The notes: generated from the sequence alone by a model not told the origin. DNA of 64,000 nt from CAVRZJ01 sp964594125 (GCA_964594125.1 CAZQLL010000001.1:62001-126000), one strand, 5' to 3'. Positions 45,093 to 54,502 are shown, counted from the first letter of the stretch. Numbers and translations: made by a program.

Positions 45093-46940
45093 TCAGGATG
45101 ACTGCAGCAGGGTCGCGTGGCGCATCTGCGCGCGCCACGACGTCGCGTAGCGGCCGCCGCGCGCCAGCAGCTCGGCGTGCGTGCCCGACTCGACCAGCGC
45201 CCCCGCGTGCATCACGTGGATGACGTCGGCGCGCATCGCGGTCGTGAACCGGTGGGTGACGATGAGCGCGGTGCGCCCTTCGACCAGCGTGCGGAAGCGG
45301 TCGAGCCACTCCGCCTCCGCCCACGAGTCCATCGCCGACGTCGGCTCGTCGAGCAGGACGATCGACGCGTCGCGGAAGAAGGCGCGCGCCAGCGCCACGC
45401 GCTGCCATTCGCCCACCGACAGCTCGGCGCCGCCCGCGAACCACTTCGACAGCAGCGTGTCGTAGCCGCGCGGCAGGCGCGCCGCCGGCTCGTCGGCGCC
45501 GGCGGCGCGGGCCGCCGCCTCGACCGCGGCCGCATCGGCGGCCCGCGCCAAGTCGCCGATCGCGATGTTCTCGCGCATCGTCAGCGCGTAGCGCGAGTGC
45601 TGCTGGAAGAGCACCGCGATCGCGCGGCGCAGCGCGTCGACGTCGAACGAGCGCACGTCGGCGCCGCCGATCTCGACCGTCCCCGCCTCGGGGTCGTAGA
45701 GGCGGCAGATCAGCTTGATCAGCGTGCTCTTGCCGGCGCCGTTGGCGCCGACGATGGCCGCGATCCGCCCCGCCGGCACCTCGAGGTCGAAGCGCTCGAG
45801 CGCCGCCCGTTCGCTTCCCGGGTAGCGGAACGTGACGTCCCTGAACCGCACCCCCGGCGCCGCCCCCGCCGCCGGGATTGCCGGCGCGGGCGGGCTGACG
45901 ATGCGCGGCTCGATCGTCAGGAACCCGAAGAAGTTGCCCAGGAACAGGCTGTTCAGGTAGATCTGTCCCAGGTTCTCGAGCAGCGACGCCATCAGCTTCT
46001 GGCCCTGACTGAACGCCTGGTAGAACATCGCCAGCGAGCCGAGCGAGAACCGCCCCGCGAGCGCCTGCCACACCATCCACGCGAGCATGCCGCCGGTCAC
46101 GGCGAGGCCGAGCATGCCGGCCGCCAGACCGGTCAGTCCCTCGTCGCGGGCGAGCTGCAGCCGTTCGCGCCGCAGCGTGCCGCGCAGCGCCCTGAAGATC
46201 GCCTGGAAGTGCGGCCCGAGCCCGTACAGGCGCACCTCGGCCGCGGCGTCGGCGCCGGTGAGGATGTAGTCGAAGTAGATCGCCCGCCGCTCTTCCGGCA
46301 GCGCGCGCAGGCGCCACGCGTACTCGCGCACCATGTAGCGGGTCAGCGCCAGCACCGCGGGGGCCGTGCTCGCCACGAGCAGGATCGGCACGCCGACGCC
46401 GAAGCGCGCGAGCACGACGAGCATCGACGCGAGCGTGAGCAGGTGCTGCAGCATGCCGCCGACGCTGCGCAGCAGCGCCAGCGGCCGCTGCTGCACGTCG
46501 TGGCGGATCAGGTGGAGCTGGTCGAAATACTGCGACGACTCGTAGTACTCCAGGTCCACGGCGATCGCCTTGCCCTGCAGCAGCGCCGACATGTGGTCGC
46601 GCACCACCTCGGCCTGCGCCGTCTGCACCCAGCGCGACAGCGCCTGCAGCACCTCGGCGAGCACCAGCACCCCGGCCGCCGCCGCCGCGAGCAGCAGCGG
46701 CCCGCGCGCGCGCTCCCACCCGGCGCCCGCGCCCAGCGCCCCGACGAGGCTGTCCACCAGCGCCCGCGTCAGGAACACCGACGCCACCGGCAGCAGGCCG
46801 AGCGCGACCGTGAGCACCGTCCACACCAGTGTCAGCCGCGGGGCCGCGCTCCACACCAGCCCGAGGGCGCGCCACAGGAACGGCAGTTGCGCGAGGCCCT
46901 TGCGCGCCTTCTCGCGGACCAGGTCGGCGGTGCCTGCCAC
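45093..46940 (-). CDS. ABC transporter, fused permease/ATPase (peptide-exporter type)
   Basis: 615 residues from a GTG. About six transmembrane helices occupy residues ~25-330 (LTLVWTVLTVALGLLPVASVF, LLLAAAAAGVLVLAEVLQA, GVPILLVASTAPAVLALT). The ATPase has Walker A GANGAGKSTLIKLI, Q-loop FQQHSRY, signature LSVGEWQRVALARA (LSVGE instead of LSGGQ), Walker B SIVLLDEPTSAMD and switch His THRF. The LSVGE variant and domain order are typical of exporters in RiPP and lasso loci. TACCCT lies 6 bases before the start with no Shine-Dalgarno. Substrate unknown. Confidence 0.9.
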   Translation of the reverse strand: MAGTADLVREKARKGLAQLPFLWRALGLVWSAAPRLTLVWTVLTVALGLLPVASVFLTRALVDSLVGALGAGAGWERARGPLLLAAAAAGVLVLAEVLQALSRWVQTAQAEVVRDHMSALLQGKAIAVDLEYYESSQYFDQLHLIRHDVQQRPLALLRSVGGMLQHLLTLASMLVVLARFGVGVPILLVASTAPAVLALTRYMVREYAWRLRALPEERRAIYFDYILTGADAAAEVRLYGLGPHFQAIFRALRGTLRRERLQLARDEGLTGLAAGMLGLAVTGGMLAWMVWQALAGRFSLGSLAMFYQAFSQGQKLMASLLENLGQIYLNSLFLGNFFGFLTIEPRIVSPPAPAIPAAGAAPGVRFRDVTFRYPGSERAALERFDLEVPAGRIAAIVGANGAGKSTLIKLICRLYDPEAGTVEIGGADVRSFDVDALRRAIAVLFQQHSRYALTMRENIAIGDLARAADAAAVEAAARAAGADEPAARLPRGYDTLLSKWFAGGAELSVGEWQRVALARAFFRDASIVLLDEPTSAMDSWAEAEWLDRFRTLVEGRTALIVTHRFTTAMRADVIHVMHAGALVESGTHAELLARGGRYATSWRAQMRHATLLQSS

Positions 46941-47221
46941 GCCGTCAGGGTAGCAAACACACCGCCCGGCGCGGTCCGCGGGAGAGAACCGTTGCGCGGG
47001 CGCAAAGGCAGGGCCGCCGCGGCCGGCGGGCGGAGGGACGGGAAGGGCCGGCGCGCGGCGAGGGCGCCCGCGCTCTCGGTTCTCCCGCGCTCCCGGTTCT
47101 CCCGCGCGGATGGCGGCGCGCCTGCGCTGCGCGGGGCGCAGCTCCGCCCGCGCGAGCGCGCCTGCGCTGCGGCTCGATTCGGCGCTATGCTGTGCGGGCC
47201 GAGTCCCGGCGGGAGGTTTCA
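46941..47221. repeat. Divergent gap with R1 fragment and short duplications
   Basis: Contains GGCGAGGGCGCCCGCGCTCT near 47058 followed by CGGTTCTCCCGCGCTC repeated (about 47077-47104). TATGCT at 47186-47191 might be the -10 for the next gene; GGGAGG precedes its ATG. Confidence 0.5.
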
Positions 47222-47419
47222 ATGCGCAAGCTGGCGGTAATTCTCACGATCGTCGCGGCACTCACGTTCCTCGGCGGCGTCCTCCGCATCGTGTTCCACC
47301 AGCACTATTACGGCCTGGGGCTCCTGGCCGTCGGCGGGGAGACGTACTGGCGCGCCACGACCGCGCTGCTCCTGTTCGCGATCGTCGTGCTGATGATCGA
47401 CCGCGCGCAGAGCCGATAG
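47222..47419 (+). CDS. Small two-helix membrane protein
   Basis: 65 residues with GGGAGG upstream. Two hydrophobic segments (LAVILTIVAALTFLGGVL and ATTALLLFAIVVLMIDRA) flank a short loop containing FHQHYYGLGLL. I do not recognise the family. It is divergent from the ABC exporter and convergent with the nucleotidyltransferase-like gene. It does not look like a lasso precursor because it lacks a cleavable leader and core. Confidence 0.65.
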   Translation: MRKLAVILTIVAALTFLGGVLRIVFHQHYYGLGLLAVGGETYWRATTALLLFAIVVLMIDRAQSR

Positions 47420-47433
47420 CCGGAGCCGCAGAC

Positions 47434-47462
47434 ACCGAGGGCCGCCACGACAAGGCGGCCCT
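47434..47462. terminator. Bidirectional hairpin terminator
   Basis: CGAGGGCCGCC at 47434-47444 pairs perfectly with GGCGGCCCTCG at 47452-47462 around a 7-base loop. It sits between convergent genes ending at 47419 and 47487 and could serve both. Confidence 0.65.
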
Positions 47463-47486
47463 CGCAGGAGCGCGACGCGCCGTCGT

Positions 47487-48602
47487 TCATCCCTTGATCA
47501 GCCTCAGCCTCCGTGCCGCGAACCACGCCCGCCGGCGCCCCCAACCCCACTCGCCGGGCGTCTTCATCCGCAGCACCGCCGGGTGCGGCCAGACCTGCCG
47601 CCACACCGCCCTCCACCCCATGCGCGAGCTGCGCCCGGCCAGCAGCCGCGCGAGGCTCACGACCTCGAGGCCGGCGCGCTCGACGCCCGCGCGCTCGATC
47701 CGCCGCAGCGCGATCCGCTCCGGGCGCCGCAGCCCCTGGCGCGCGCCCTCTGCGATCGCGCGGCCGGGCGCGGCGTCCCACAGCGCCGCGACCGTTGCCG
47801 CCAGCGGCGCCGCGAACAGGTGCAGGCCCCAGCGCCGCACCTGTGTCAGCACCTCCGCCGCGAGCCTCGCGTCGCCGGCGGCGGCGATCCGCCGAAGGTC
47901 CCAGAGAAACCCGAACGGGCGAACCGCCGGCGTCGTCCACCAGTGCACGGCGGCCAGCACCCAGGCGTCGGCGAGCCGCAGCCGGCGCGCCGTCGGCCCG
48001 GCGCCCGGGTCCGGCGCGGCACGGGTCAGCACCGCCTCTGCCAGGCCCTCGGGGGCGCACCCCCACAGGCGGAAGTGCAGCTCGAGCATAGCGCCGGCCG
48101 CGTCGACCGCCTTCCAGTTGTACCCCTCGTCGAGCAGGAACGCCTCGTCGTCCCCGCCTGCGCCGGGCTCCGCCTCGCCCCAGCCGGCCGCCCGCAGGAC
48201 GGCGCGCGCCCGCTCGAACTCCGGGGCGGCGACCAGTACGTCGATGTCTCCCGTCGGCCGCTCCTCCCATTCCGGGAAGACGTGCGGTGACAGCCCCAGC
48301 CCCTTCATCGGCGCCCAGGCGATCCCCTCGCGGCCGAGCGCGGCGGCGATCCCGGCGAGCGAGCGGCGCAGCAGCAGCCCGTGCGACGTCGCCTCCATCA
48401 GCCGGCGGTGCCACCCGTCGACCTCCCGCCCGGCCAGGCCGATCACCGCCGCGCGCAGCGCCAGCGCCGGGCCGACTCTCGACAGCTCGATCAGAGCGCG
48501 CAGGTCGCCGCGCCGGGCCAGCTCGCGCAGCTCTTCCTCACCGCCCTCGACCGCCGCCGCGAGCAGGCGGCCGGCCTCGCCGTAGGGGGTCGGTGGCGTC
48601 AT
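47487..48602 (-). CDS. NTP_transf_5 family (uncharacterised nucleotidyltransferase) protein
   Basis: 371 residues. The core motif RPTGDIDVLVAAPEFERARAVL carries the DxD of a polymerase-beta-type nucleotidyltransferase, preceded by GIAWAPMKGLGLS. Downstream, LELHFRLWGCAPEGL and DAWVLAAVHWWTTP match the family. Proteins of this family are frequent in lasso peptide and exopolysaccharide loci, where their substrate is unresolved. It lies on the same strand as the ABC exporter but is separated from it by a small gene on the other strand. Start at the ATG 48602, with no strong Shine-Dalgarno. Confidence 0.8.
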   Translation of the reverse strand: MTPPTPYGEAGRLLAAAVEGGEEELRELARRGDLRALIELSRVGPALALRAAVIGLAGREVDGWHRRLMEATSHGLLLRRSLAGIAAALGREGIAWAPMKGLGLSPHVFPEWEERPTGDIDVLVAAPEFERARAVLRAAGWGEAEPGAGGDDEAFLLDEGYNWKAVDAAGAMLELHFRLWGCAPEGLAEAVLTRAAPDPGAGPTARRLRLADAWVLAAVHWWTTPAVRPFGFLWDLRRIAAAGDARLAAEVLTQVRRWGLHLFAAPLAATVAALWDAAPGRAIAEGARQGLRRPERIALRRIERAGVERAGLEVVSLARLLAGRSSRMGWRAVWRQVWPHPAVLRMKTPGEWGWGRRRAWFAARRLRLIKG

Positions 48603-48639
48603 CGCTCTCGCACCGCCGCCACGTTACTCCTATCGGCAC

Positions 48640-48800
48640 CGCCGGAGAACGCCCTCGCAGCGCGGCGGGATCCTTCACTGCGGCCTCGGCTGCCGCCTCG
48701 GCCTTCGCTCAGGATGACACTGGCTGCGGCGGGAACGAAACGCAACCGCAGTCATCCTGAGGAGGGCAAAGCCCGACGAAGGATCCCGAACAACCAGGGA
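48640..48800. repeat. R2 repeats (CATCCTGAG-type inverted repeats)
   Basis: GGGATCCTTCACTGCGGCCT with TCAGGATGACA at about 48668-48720, and then the inverse arm GTCATCCTGAGGAGGGCAAAG near 48750-48770. Arms of this kind recur at 50105-50180 and 53998-54110. Confidence 0.7.
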
Positions 48801-48852
48801 GCGCCGTCGTCCACCTCTCCAGCGGCGCCTGGAGCGCCGGCTCGCCCTCGGG

Positions 48853-49992
48853 TCACGTCGTCCAGGGCTCCACGGGCTCGCCGAGCACCGCGGCCACGAT
48901 CCGCTCGGCGGCGCGGCCGTCGCCGTACGGGTTGCGTGCGGTTGCCATCGCCGAGCGCGCCGCCGGATCGCGCAGCAGCCTGGCTGCCTCCGCGACGATT
49001 TCCGTCCGCTCGGTCCCTACCAGGCGCACCACACCCGCAGCGACGCCCTCCGGACGCTCCGTCTCGCGCCGCATGAGCAGGACCGGCACGCGCAGGCTCG
49101 GCGCCTCCTCCTGGATCCCACCGGAGTCGGTCAGGATCACCTCGGCGCGCTTCATGAGCTGCACCATCGCCACGTAGGCGAGCGGTGCGGTCAGGTGGAC
49201 GTTGGCGACGCCGCGCAGGATCTCCTCCACCGGCCGCCGCACGTTCGGGCTCAGGTGCACGGGGTACACGAAGTGCACGCCGTCGCCGGCGAACGTCTCG
49301 GCGAGCTCGCGGATCGCGTGGCACATCTCGCGGAACGCCTCGCCGAAGCTCTCGCGCCGGTGCGCGGTGATCGCCACCAGCCGCGCGTCGGCCGGCACGA
49401 CGTGCAGTGGGCTCATCCTCCAGTCGAATTCGAGCCCGCTCACCCACTCCAGCGCGTCGACCACCGTGTTGCCCGTGACCAGCACCCGCTCCGGCGGCAC
49501 GCCCTCGTGCGCGAGCGCCGCACGCGCGCCCTCGGTCGGTGCGAACAACAGATCCGCGACGACGTCGGCGATGCGGCGGTTCGCCTCCTCGGGAAACGGC
49601 CGCGCCAGGTTGCCCGTGCGCAGGCCCGCCTCGACGTGCCCGAAGCGCACCCGCCGGTAGAACGCCACGAGGCCGGCCACCAGCACCGTCGTCGTGTCGC
49701 CCTGGGCCAGCATCCAGTCCGGGCGCACGTCGGCCGCCACCTCGTCGAGCCGCGTCAGCATTTCCGCCGTCAGCCGCGGCAGCGCCTGGTCGGGCCGCAT
49801 CAGGTCGAGGTCGTGGTCCGGCACGATGCCGAACAGCTTCAGTACCTGGTCCAGCATCTCGCGGTGCTGCGCGGTCGCGCACACGACGCAGCGCACCTGC
49901 TCCGGGCGCCGCCGCAGCTCTCGCACCACCGGCGCCATCTTGATCGCCTCGGGCCGCGTCCCGATCACGCACAGCACCGTCGTCGTGCTCAT
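48853..49992 (-). CDS. wecB: UDP-N-acetylglucosamine 2-epimerase (non-hydrolysing)
   Basis: 379 residues interconverting UDP-GlcNAc and UDP-ManNAc. Family landmarks: VIGTRPEAIKMAPVV at the N terminus, TAQHREMLDQVL, VQGDTTT-like AQGDTTTVLVAG, HVEAGLRTGN, PFPEEANRRIAD, TGNTVVDAL, ITAHRRESFG and DSGGIQEEAP. It is complete and probably active. It is transcribed leftward like the other glycan genes but is separated from the aminotransferase by ~550 bases of repeats. UDP-ManNAc would feed surface polysaccharide synthesis. Confidence 0.97.
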   Translation of the reverse strand: MSTTTVLCVIGTRPEAIKMAPVVRELRRRPEQVRCVVCATAQHREMLDQVLKLFGIVPDHDLDLMRPDQALPRLTAEMLTRLDEVAADVRPDWMLAQGDTTTVLVAGLVAFYRRVRFGHVEAGLRTGNLARPFPEEANRRIADVVADLLFAPTEGARAALAHEGVPPERVLVTGNTVVDALEWVSGLEFDWRMSPLHVVPADARLVAITAHRRESFGEAFREMCHAIRELAETFAGDGVHFVYPVHLSPNVRRPVEEILRGVANVHLTAPLAYVAMVQLMKRAEVILTDSGGIQEEAPSLRVPVLLMRRETERPEGVAAGVVRLVGTERTEIVAEAARLLRDPAARSAMATARNPYGDGRAAERIVAAVLGEPVEPWTT

Positions 49993-50545
49993 CGCGTCAT
50001 CTTCTCACGGCCGCCGCGCCGCCCCATGCGCTCCGCAGGCGGCGTCGTCCTGAGTCCCGGCACGCCTGGAGCGCGTCGCACACCGCCCGCCGCCCTCGCA
50101 GCGCGACGGGATCCTTCACTGCGGCCTCGGCTGTCGCCTCGGCCTTCGTTCAGGATGACAAGTACTTGCTGTCATCCTGAGCAGGGGCACGCCGCGGCGC
50201 GGCGGTCGGGCAAGTCAGGAAACCTCAGGGAGGGCCGGCGCCCTCGCCGGCCCGGACTCCGCCCGCGCGGGCGAGGGCGCCCGCTTGCCCGACGATAGGC
50301 GGGCGCTCCCGTCCTTGCCGGTTTCCTTGGAAGCGGAGCCTGCGCAGCAGGCGGAGCGAAGGACCCCGCAGTGCCCGGAGCGCGCTCGCCCGCCGCCCTC
50401 GGCCCTCGCAACGCGACGCGATCCTTCGCTGCGCGGCGCCCCTGGCGCCGCTGCGCTCACGTGTCCTGCCGCAGGCAGGAGGCTGACAGCACGGGCCGGC
50501 GTGCCGCCGGCCCGGTCCTGCTCTCGGAGGGTACGCCCTGCCTCC
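49993..50545. repeat. Repeat-filled gap between wecB and aminotransferase genes (R1 and R2)
   Basis: R2 arms occur at 50105-50180 (GGGATCCTTCACTGCGGCCT ... CAGGATGAC and GTCATCCTGAG) and again near 50410-50475. An inverse copy of the 152-base R1 unit is at 50180-50335 (GGCCGGCGCCCTCGCCGGCC, GACGATAGGCGGGCGCTCCC, CTTGGAAG). No gene is supported. Confidence 0.8.
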
Positions 50546-51673
<1,128 letters not shown>

Positions 51674-51675
51674 CG

Positions 51676-51960
51676 TCAGTACACCTCGTCATGGCTGCCG
51701 ATGTCCACGAGCGCGATGACGTCCGGACCGCCAGCCGCGTCCGGCTCGAAGGCGAATACCAGCCGGCAGTCGTACTCTACCCACGCCGCCCACAACCCTT
51801 CCAGCGCGCCGCGGAGCTTGTGCGTTCGCAGCTGCTCCTGGAAGGGATCGCGAGCCAGCTCTTCGATGGCATCGAGAGCCCGTGCCGCGAGCTCTCGATC
51901 ATCCCGCTGCAGCCGCTTGAATGCGCGGCGGAAGCTCGAGTGCCAGGCAAGCTTCCTCAC
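51676..51960 (-). CDS. YafQ/RelE-type mRNA-interferase toxin
   Basis: 94 residues from a GTG. The pattern FRRAFKRLQRDDRELAARALDAIEELARDPF, then LRTHKLRGALEGLWAAWVEYDCRLVF and IALVDIGSHDEVY is characteristic of RelE-superfamily ribosome-dependent toxins, including the C-terminal SHDEVY. It overlaps the antitoxin stop by 4 bases (GTGA), the usual toxin-antitoxin coupling. Its own stop is 2 bases before the intact aminotransferase ATG, so it could be co-transcribed with that metabolic gene. Confidence 0.9.
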   Translation of the reverse strand: MRKLAWHSSFRRAFKRLQRDDRELAARALDAIEELARDPFQEQLRTHKLRGALEGLWAAWVEYDCRLVFAFEPDAAGGPDVIALVDIGSHDEVY

Positions 51961-52175
51961 CTCGCCATCTCGAGGTCGGCCCGGAGCTGGCGAGCGGAGC
52001 CTACCCGCGCCTTCCCCCCGCGGACCGCCCGCAGCGTTGACTTGCCGTTCCGTGCAATCTCCCTTCGCCTCGCCTCGGCAAGCCTCTGGCGGACGAGCTC
52101 CACCACGATTCGCTGCTCCTCGATGGGCAGCGACTCGAGCGCTTCGAGCACATGTTGCACAGCCGTCACAGCCAT
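51957..52175 (-). CDS. Antitoxin partner of the YafQ/RelE-type toxin
   Basis: 72 residues with GGGAGGC upstream. Helical and charged (VQHVLEALESLPIEEQRIVVELVRQRLAEARRREIA), ending in a likely unstructured toxin-binding tail. It overlaps the toxin start by 4 bases. No clear DNA-binding family is visible. The role is inferred from position, size and coupling. Confidence 0.8.
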   Translation of the reverse strand: MAVTAVQHVLEALESLPIEEQRIVVELVRQRLAEARRREIARNGKSTLRAVRGGKARVGSARQLRADLEMAR

Positions 52176-52261
52176 CGTGCCTCCCAGGGTCGACTGACAC
52201 CGACCATTTTCAACCTAACCCCTTGGCGTCTCTGAATCAAGGCACCCTGTCCCAATCGGTG

Positions 52262-52322
52262 ACCTGCCAGCTCCGGCTCGTGGCCGGACATATGCGGCGG
52301 GGAAAAGGTAGATGCGCGGCAT
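52262..52322 (-). pseudogene. Aminotransferase 5'-end remnant, copy 1
   Basis: From the ATG at 52322 the minus strand encodes MPRIYL. After one extra T it continues as SPPHMSGHEPEL in the next frame, matching residues 1-~18 of the intact aminotransferase. It is preceded by the same TGACG pentamer. It is the shortest copy and is frameshifted. It lies between the YafQ-type pair and the DUF433/DUF5615 pair. Confidence 0.85.
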
Positions 52323-52397
52323 CGTCAGCGGTGCTCGGCGCAGGGGACTCCGTCCCGCGGAGCGGCCTCGCGGCCAGCGTTGTTCGTGCACATCGAT

Positions 52398-52751
52398 CTA
52401 GCCAAGGCGGCGGAACCTCACCGAGCGAGGCGTGAGCACCGCGAACGACCCCGCGAACCTGCCAGCATGAGATTCGACGACGGCGCTAACCAGTGCGGCC
52501 CTCGCTTCGGGCGCGAGGCCGGCGAACCTCAGGAGTACGACCCCCCCGACAGCCCTGCGTTGGCGCACCACCAGCTCGCCAAAGTCCTTGTCCGTCGTCA
52601 CGAGCAGGGCTCGGCGATCCCGCGCCAGGTCAAGCACTGCCTGGTCCGAGATCCCCGGAGCGAGCTCCGCGACGAACGTGACGTCATACCCGCCGCGCCG
52701 AAGCGCAGCGACGACCTGCACGTCGACGCCTTCGTCGGCGATCAGGATCAT
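52398..52751 (-). CDS. DUF5615 PIN-like toxin-type protein
   Basis: 117 residues. MILIADEGVDVQVVAALRRGGYDVTFVAE and LVTTDKDFGELV show the Asp-rich PIN-like fold of DUF5615 (Asp at positions ~6 and ~54-56). Such proteins are encoded with DUF433 partners as presumed nuclease toxin and antitoxin. Its ATG overlaps the DUF433 stop by 4 bases (ATGA). Confidence 0.85.
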   Translation of the reverse strand: MILIADEGVDVQVVAALRRGGYDVTFVAELAPGISDQAVLDLARDRRALLVTTDKDFGELVVRQRRAVGGVVLLRFAGLAPEARAALVSAVVESHAGRFAGSFAVLTPRSVRFRRLG

Positions 52752-52984
52752 GCAGCGTGATCGGGCAGCGGGTAGACCACATCGGCTCGAAGGGCCTCCG
52801 CAGCGAAGGCTATGGCGGCGAGCACGGCGGCTCTGCTCAACCGGGGGTGGGCAGCCAGCAAGTGCTCGATGGTCTCACCGCCCGCGAGCTTCTCGAGGAT
52901 CAGCTCGACCGTGATCCGGGTGCCGCGCACGACCGGCTTGCCCATCATGACGTCGGGCCTTGATTCGATAAGCTGCTCTGCCAC
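52748..52984 (-). CDS. DUF433 antitoxin-type protein
   Basis: 78 residues from the GTG at 52984, which has GGAGGTGAAG directly upstream. The DUF433 signature is clear: MMGKPVVRGTRITVELILEKLAGG followed by IEHLLAAHPRLSRAAVLAAIAFA, a winged or helix-turn-helix fold. TATACT on the minus strand at 53001-53006 is a probable -10. It forms a two-gene unit with the DUF5615 gene. Confidence 0.88.
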   Translation of the reverse strand: MAEQLIESRPDVMMGKPVVRGTRITVELILEKLAGGETIEHLLAAHPRLSRAAVLAAIAFAAEALRADVVYPLPDHAA

Positions 52985-53029
52985 CTTCACCTCCGAGCCT
53001 AGTATATCGCCCGCCGCACGGTGTTGCGG

Positions 53030-53265
53030 CGAGCGTGCGGCGCCCCCACCGCTCCTGTCACTGCAAAAAGCCGAGCCGCAGGCGAGGCGACGCGGCAGTC
53101 TCCCCCACTCGCATGGAATCCCTCGCATCACGGCGAGGCGAACTCCCGCTCGAACGCATCCACGTGCGGCCCCAGCGGCGCGATCCAGTTGCTCGCGAAC
53201 GCGTCGTTCACCAGCTCCAGCTCGCGGCCGGACATATGCGGCGGGGAAAGGTAGAGTAGCGGCAT
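53030..53265 (-). pseudogene. Aminotransferase 5'-end remnant, copy 2 (with small insertion)
   Basis: The ATG at 53265 begins MPLLYLSPPHMSGRELELV, then continues NDAFASNWIAPLGPHVDAFEREFASP and stops. This is nearly identical to residues 1-43 of the intact enzyme. About 90 foreign bases follow (GATGCGAGGGATTCCATGCG and on), then AVGAPHA resumes at codons ~45-51, where similarity ends. Copies 2 and 3 share both the insertion and the 3' limit. This is the best preserved copy. Confidence 0.9.
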
Positions 53266-53361
53266 CGTCATCAGCCCCTGGCGACCCGGATGTCAGCCCG
53301 CCGAACGGCGCCACCCCTGCCGGACGTACAGGCCGGGATTCGGAGGAGCACGACTGGTCGG

Positions 53362-53700
53362 CTAGGTGCTGACGATCTCATTGAGCCCCGCGACAACCTG
53401 CTCGACGATCTCCGGTGTAGCACGACCCACCTTGGTGCCGAGGCGGCCTACTGAAAGTGTGCGCACCTGGCTGATCTTGACCCACGACCGCTTCGGCAAC
53501 CCGGATGCGGACAGCTCGAGAGTGAGTGGAAACCCCGCTCGCTGCTCGTGACTGGTGACCGCCACCGCGATGACGGTGCCCGAGCGCTCGTTGAACACCT
53601 CGTGGCTGAGCACAAGGACGGGGCGAAGCCCGCCCTGCTCGTGGCCCTTTGCGGGATTGAGGTTCGCCCAGTAGATGTCGCCCCTCAGTATTCGGGCCAC
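53362..53700 (-). CDS. MazF-type endoribonuclease toxin
   Basis: 112 residues from the GTG at 53700. The MazF/PemK fold is visible: LRGDIYWANLNPAKGHEQGGLRPVLVLS, VIAVAVTS, then LPKRSWVKISQVRTLSVGRL. The early Arg and the Thr/Ser of the VTS strand correspond to catalytic positions of the family. Its start overlaps the antitoxin frame by 16 bases. It should cleave mRNA when released. Confidence 0.92.
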   Translation of the reverse strand: MARILRGDIYWANLNPAKGHEQGGLRPVLVLSHEVFNERSGTVIAVAVTSHEQRAGFPLTLELSASGLPKRSWVKISQVRTLSVGRLGTKVGRATPEIVEQVVAGLNEIVST

Positions 53701-53927
53701 GTGGCAAGCTCCTCTGAAAGACCCTCCTCGGCCAGAGCGCGCTCGAGCTCGGGATCGAGCTTGGCGCATTCGGCCGCGAGGCGGGTCTTCCCCATGCGCT
53801 CGAGCTTCTCGGCGACTGCATCCTGGATGAGCTTGCTGCGGCTGGGGAACTTGCCCTCTCTGACGAGGCGATCGACCCTGACAAGGGCGCTCTCGTCCAG
53901 GCTGACGGCGATCTTCGCGACACTCAT
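53685..53927 (-). CDS. Ribbon-helix-helix antitoxin (MazE-like)
   Basis: 80 residues. The N-terminal half is a ribbon-helix-helix (AKIAVSLDESALVRVDRLV, FPSRSKLIQDAVAEKLE), and the acidic tail (LDPELERALAEEGLSEELATWPEY) would wrap the toxin. TGGAGG precedes the ATG. A good promoter with palindromic sequence lies directly upstream, consistent with autoregulation. Confidence 0.9.
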   Translation of the reverse strand: MSVAKIAVSLDESALVRVDRLVREGKFPSRSKLIQDAVAEKLERMGKTRLAAECAKLDPELERALAEEGLSEELATWPEY

Positions 53928-53944
53928 GGCCGGCCTCCAGTAGT

Positions 53945-53973
53945 ACTATGGGTCATACTGACGTCGACGTCAA
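53945..53973 (-). promoter_or_regulatory. Promoter/operator of the mazEF-like pair
   Basis: On the minus strand TTGACG (53973-53968) and CATAGT (53950-53945) are 17 bases apart. A perfect 14-base palindrome, TGACGTCGACGTCA at 53959-53972, overlaps the -35 and is a candidate operator. The same two hexamers with the same spacing drive the vapBC pair. Confidence 0.65.
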
Positions 53974-53997
53974 GCCCGGCACACCACCCTCGCAGCA

Positions 53998-54115
53998 TCA
54001 CGGGATCCTACGCTGCGCTCACGCGTCTTGCCGCAGGCAGGGGGATGACCGCATCGCAAGCACTGTCATCCTGAGGAGCCCCGCGCAGCGGGGCAACGAA
54101 GCATCCCGTGGCGCC
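53998..54115. repeat. R2 repeat pair upstream of the MntA/HepT cassette
   Basis: GGGATCCTACGCTGCGCTCA and GTCATCCTGAGGAGCCCCGC face each other across about 60 bases. They match the R2 arms at 48.7 and 50.1 kb. Confidence 0.65.
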
Positions 54116-54199
54116 GGGACTGCGCTCGCCCACCGCCCTCACAGCACAGCGAGGTCCTTTGCCGCCCTCGCGTTGCCTGCCCCGTGCCAGCATCCTTTC

Positions 54200-54502
54200 G
54201 TGCACCCGGTGAGCCTGGGCTTCGATCGCGGGGAGCTTGCAGCGCTCTGCCGCCGTCACCGCATCCGCCGGCTGGCGATGTTCGGTTCCGTGCTGCGCTG
54301 CGACGACGACCGCGCGAGTGATCTCGACATCCTGATCGAGTTCGAGCCGAGGGCCGCGGCGGGCCAGCGCTTCAACACGATTCAGGCTGGGCTGAGCACC
54401 ATCTTCCGCCGCCGCGTCGACCTCAACACGCCGGAGTTCCTCAGTCGCCACTTTCGGGATCGCGTGCTCGCCGAAGCTGTTCCCCTGTATGAAGCAGCCT
54501 GA
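54200..54502 (+). CDS. mntA: MntA-type minimal nucleotidyltransferase antitoxin
   Basis: About 100 residues from a GTG; another GTG three codons later is possible. The polymerase-beta-type site is intact: FGSVLRCDDDRASDLDILIEF, with Gly29-Ser30 and the metal Asp41/Asp43 pair. In MntA/HepT systems the nucleotidyltransferase modifies the HEPN toxin with AMP to block its RNase. Its 3' end overlaps the HEPN gene start by 14 bases. The orientation is opposite to the preceding three toxin-antitoxin pairs. Confidence 0.88.
   Translation: MHPVSLGFDRGELAALCRRHRIRRLAMFGSVLRCDDDRASDLDILIEFEPRAAAGQRFNTIQAGLSTIFRRRVDLNTPEFLSRHFRDRVLAEAVPLYEAA

Noticed and set aside
47222..47419. Lasso peptide precursor
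   Set aside because: The 65-residue product is a two-helix membrane protein without a leader/core layout or a plausible ring-forming Gly...Asp/Glu segment after a Thr-containing leader end.
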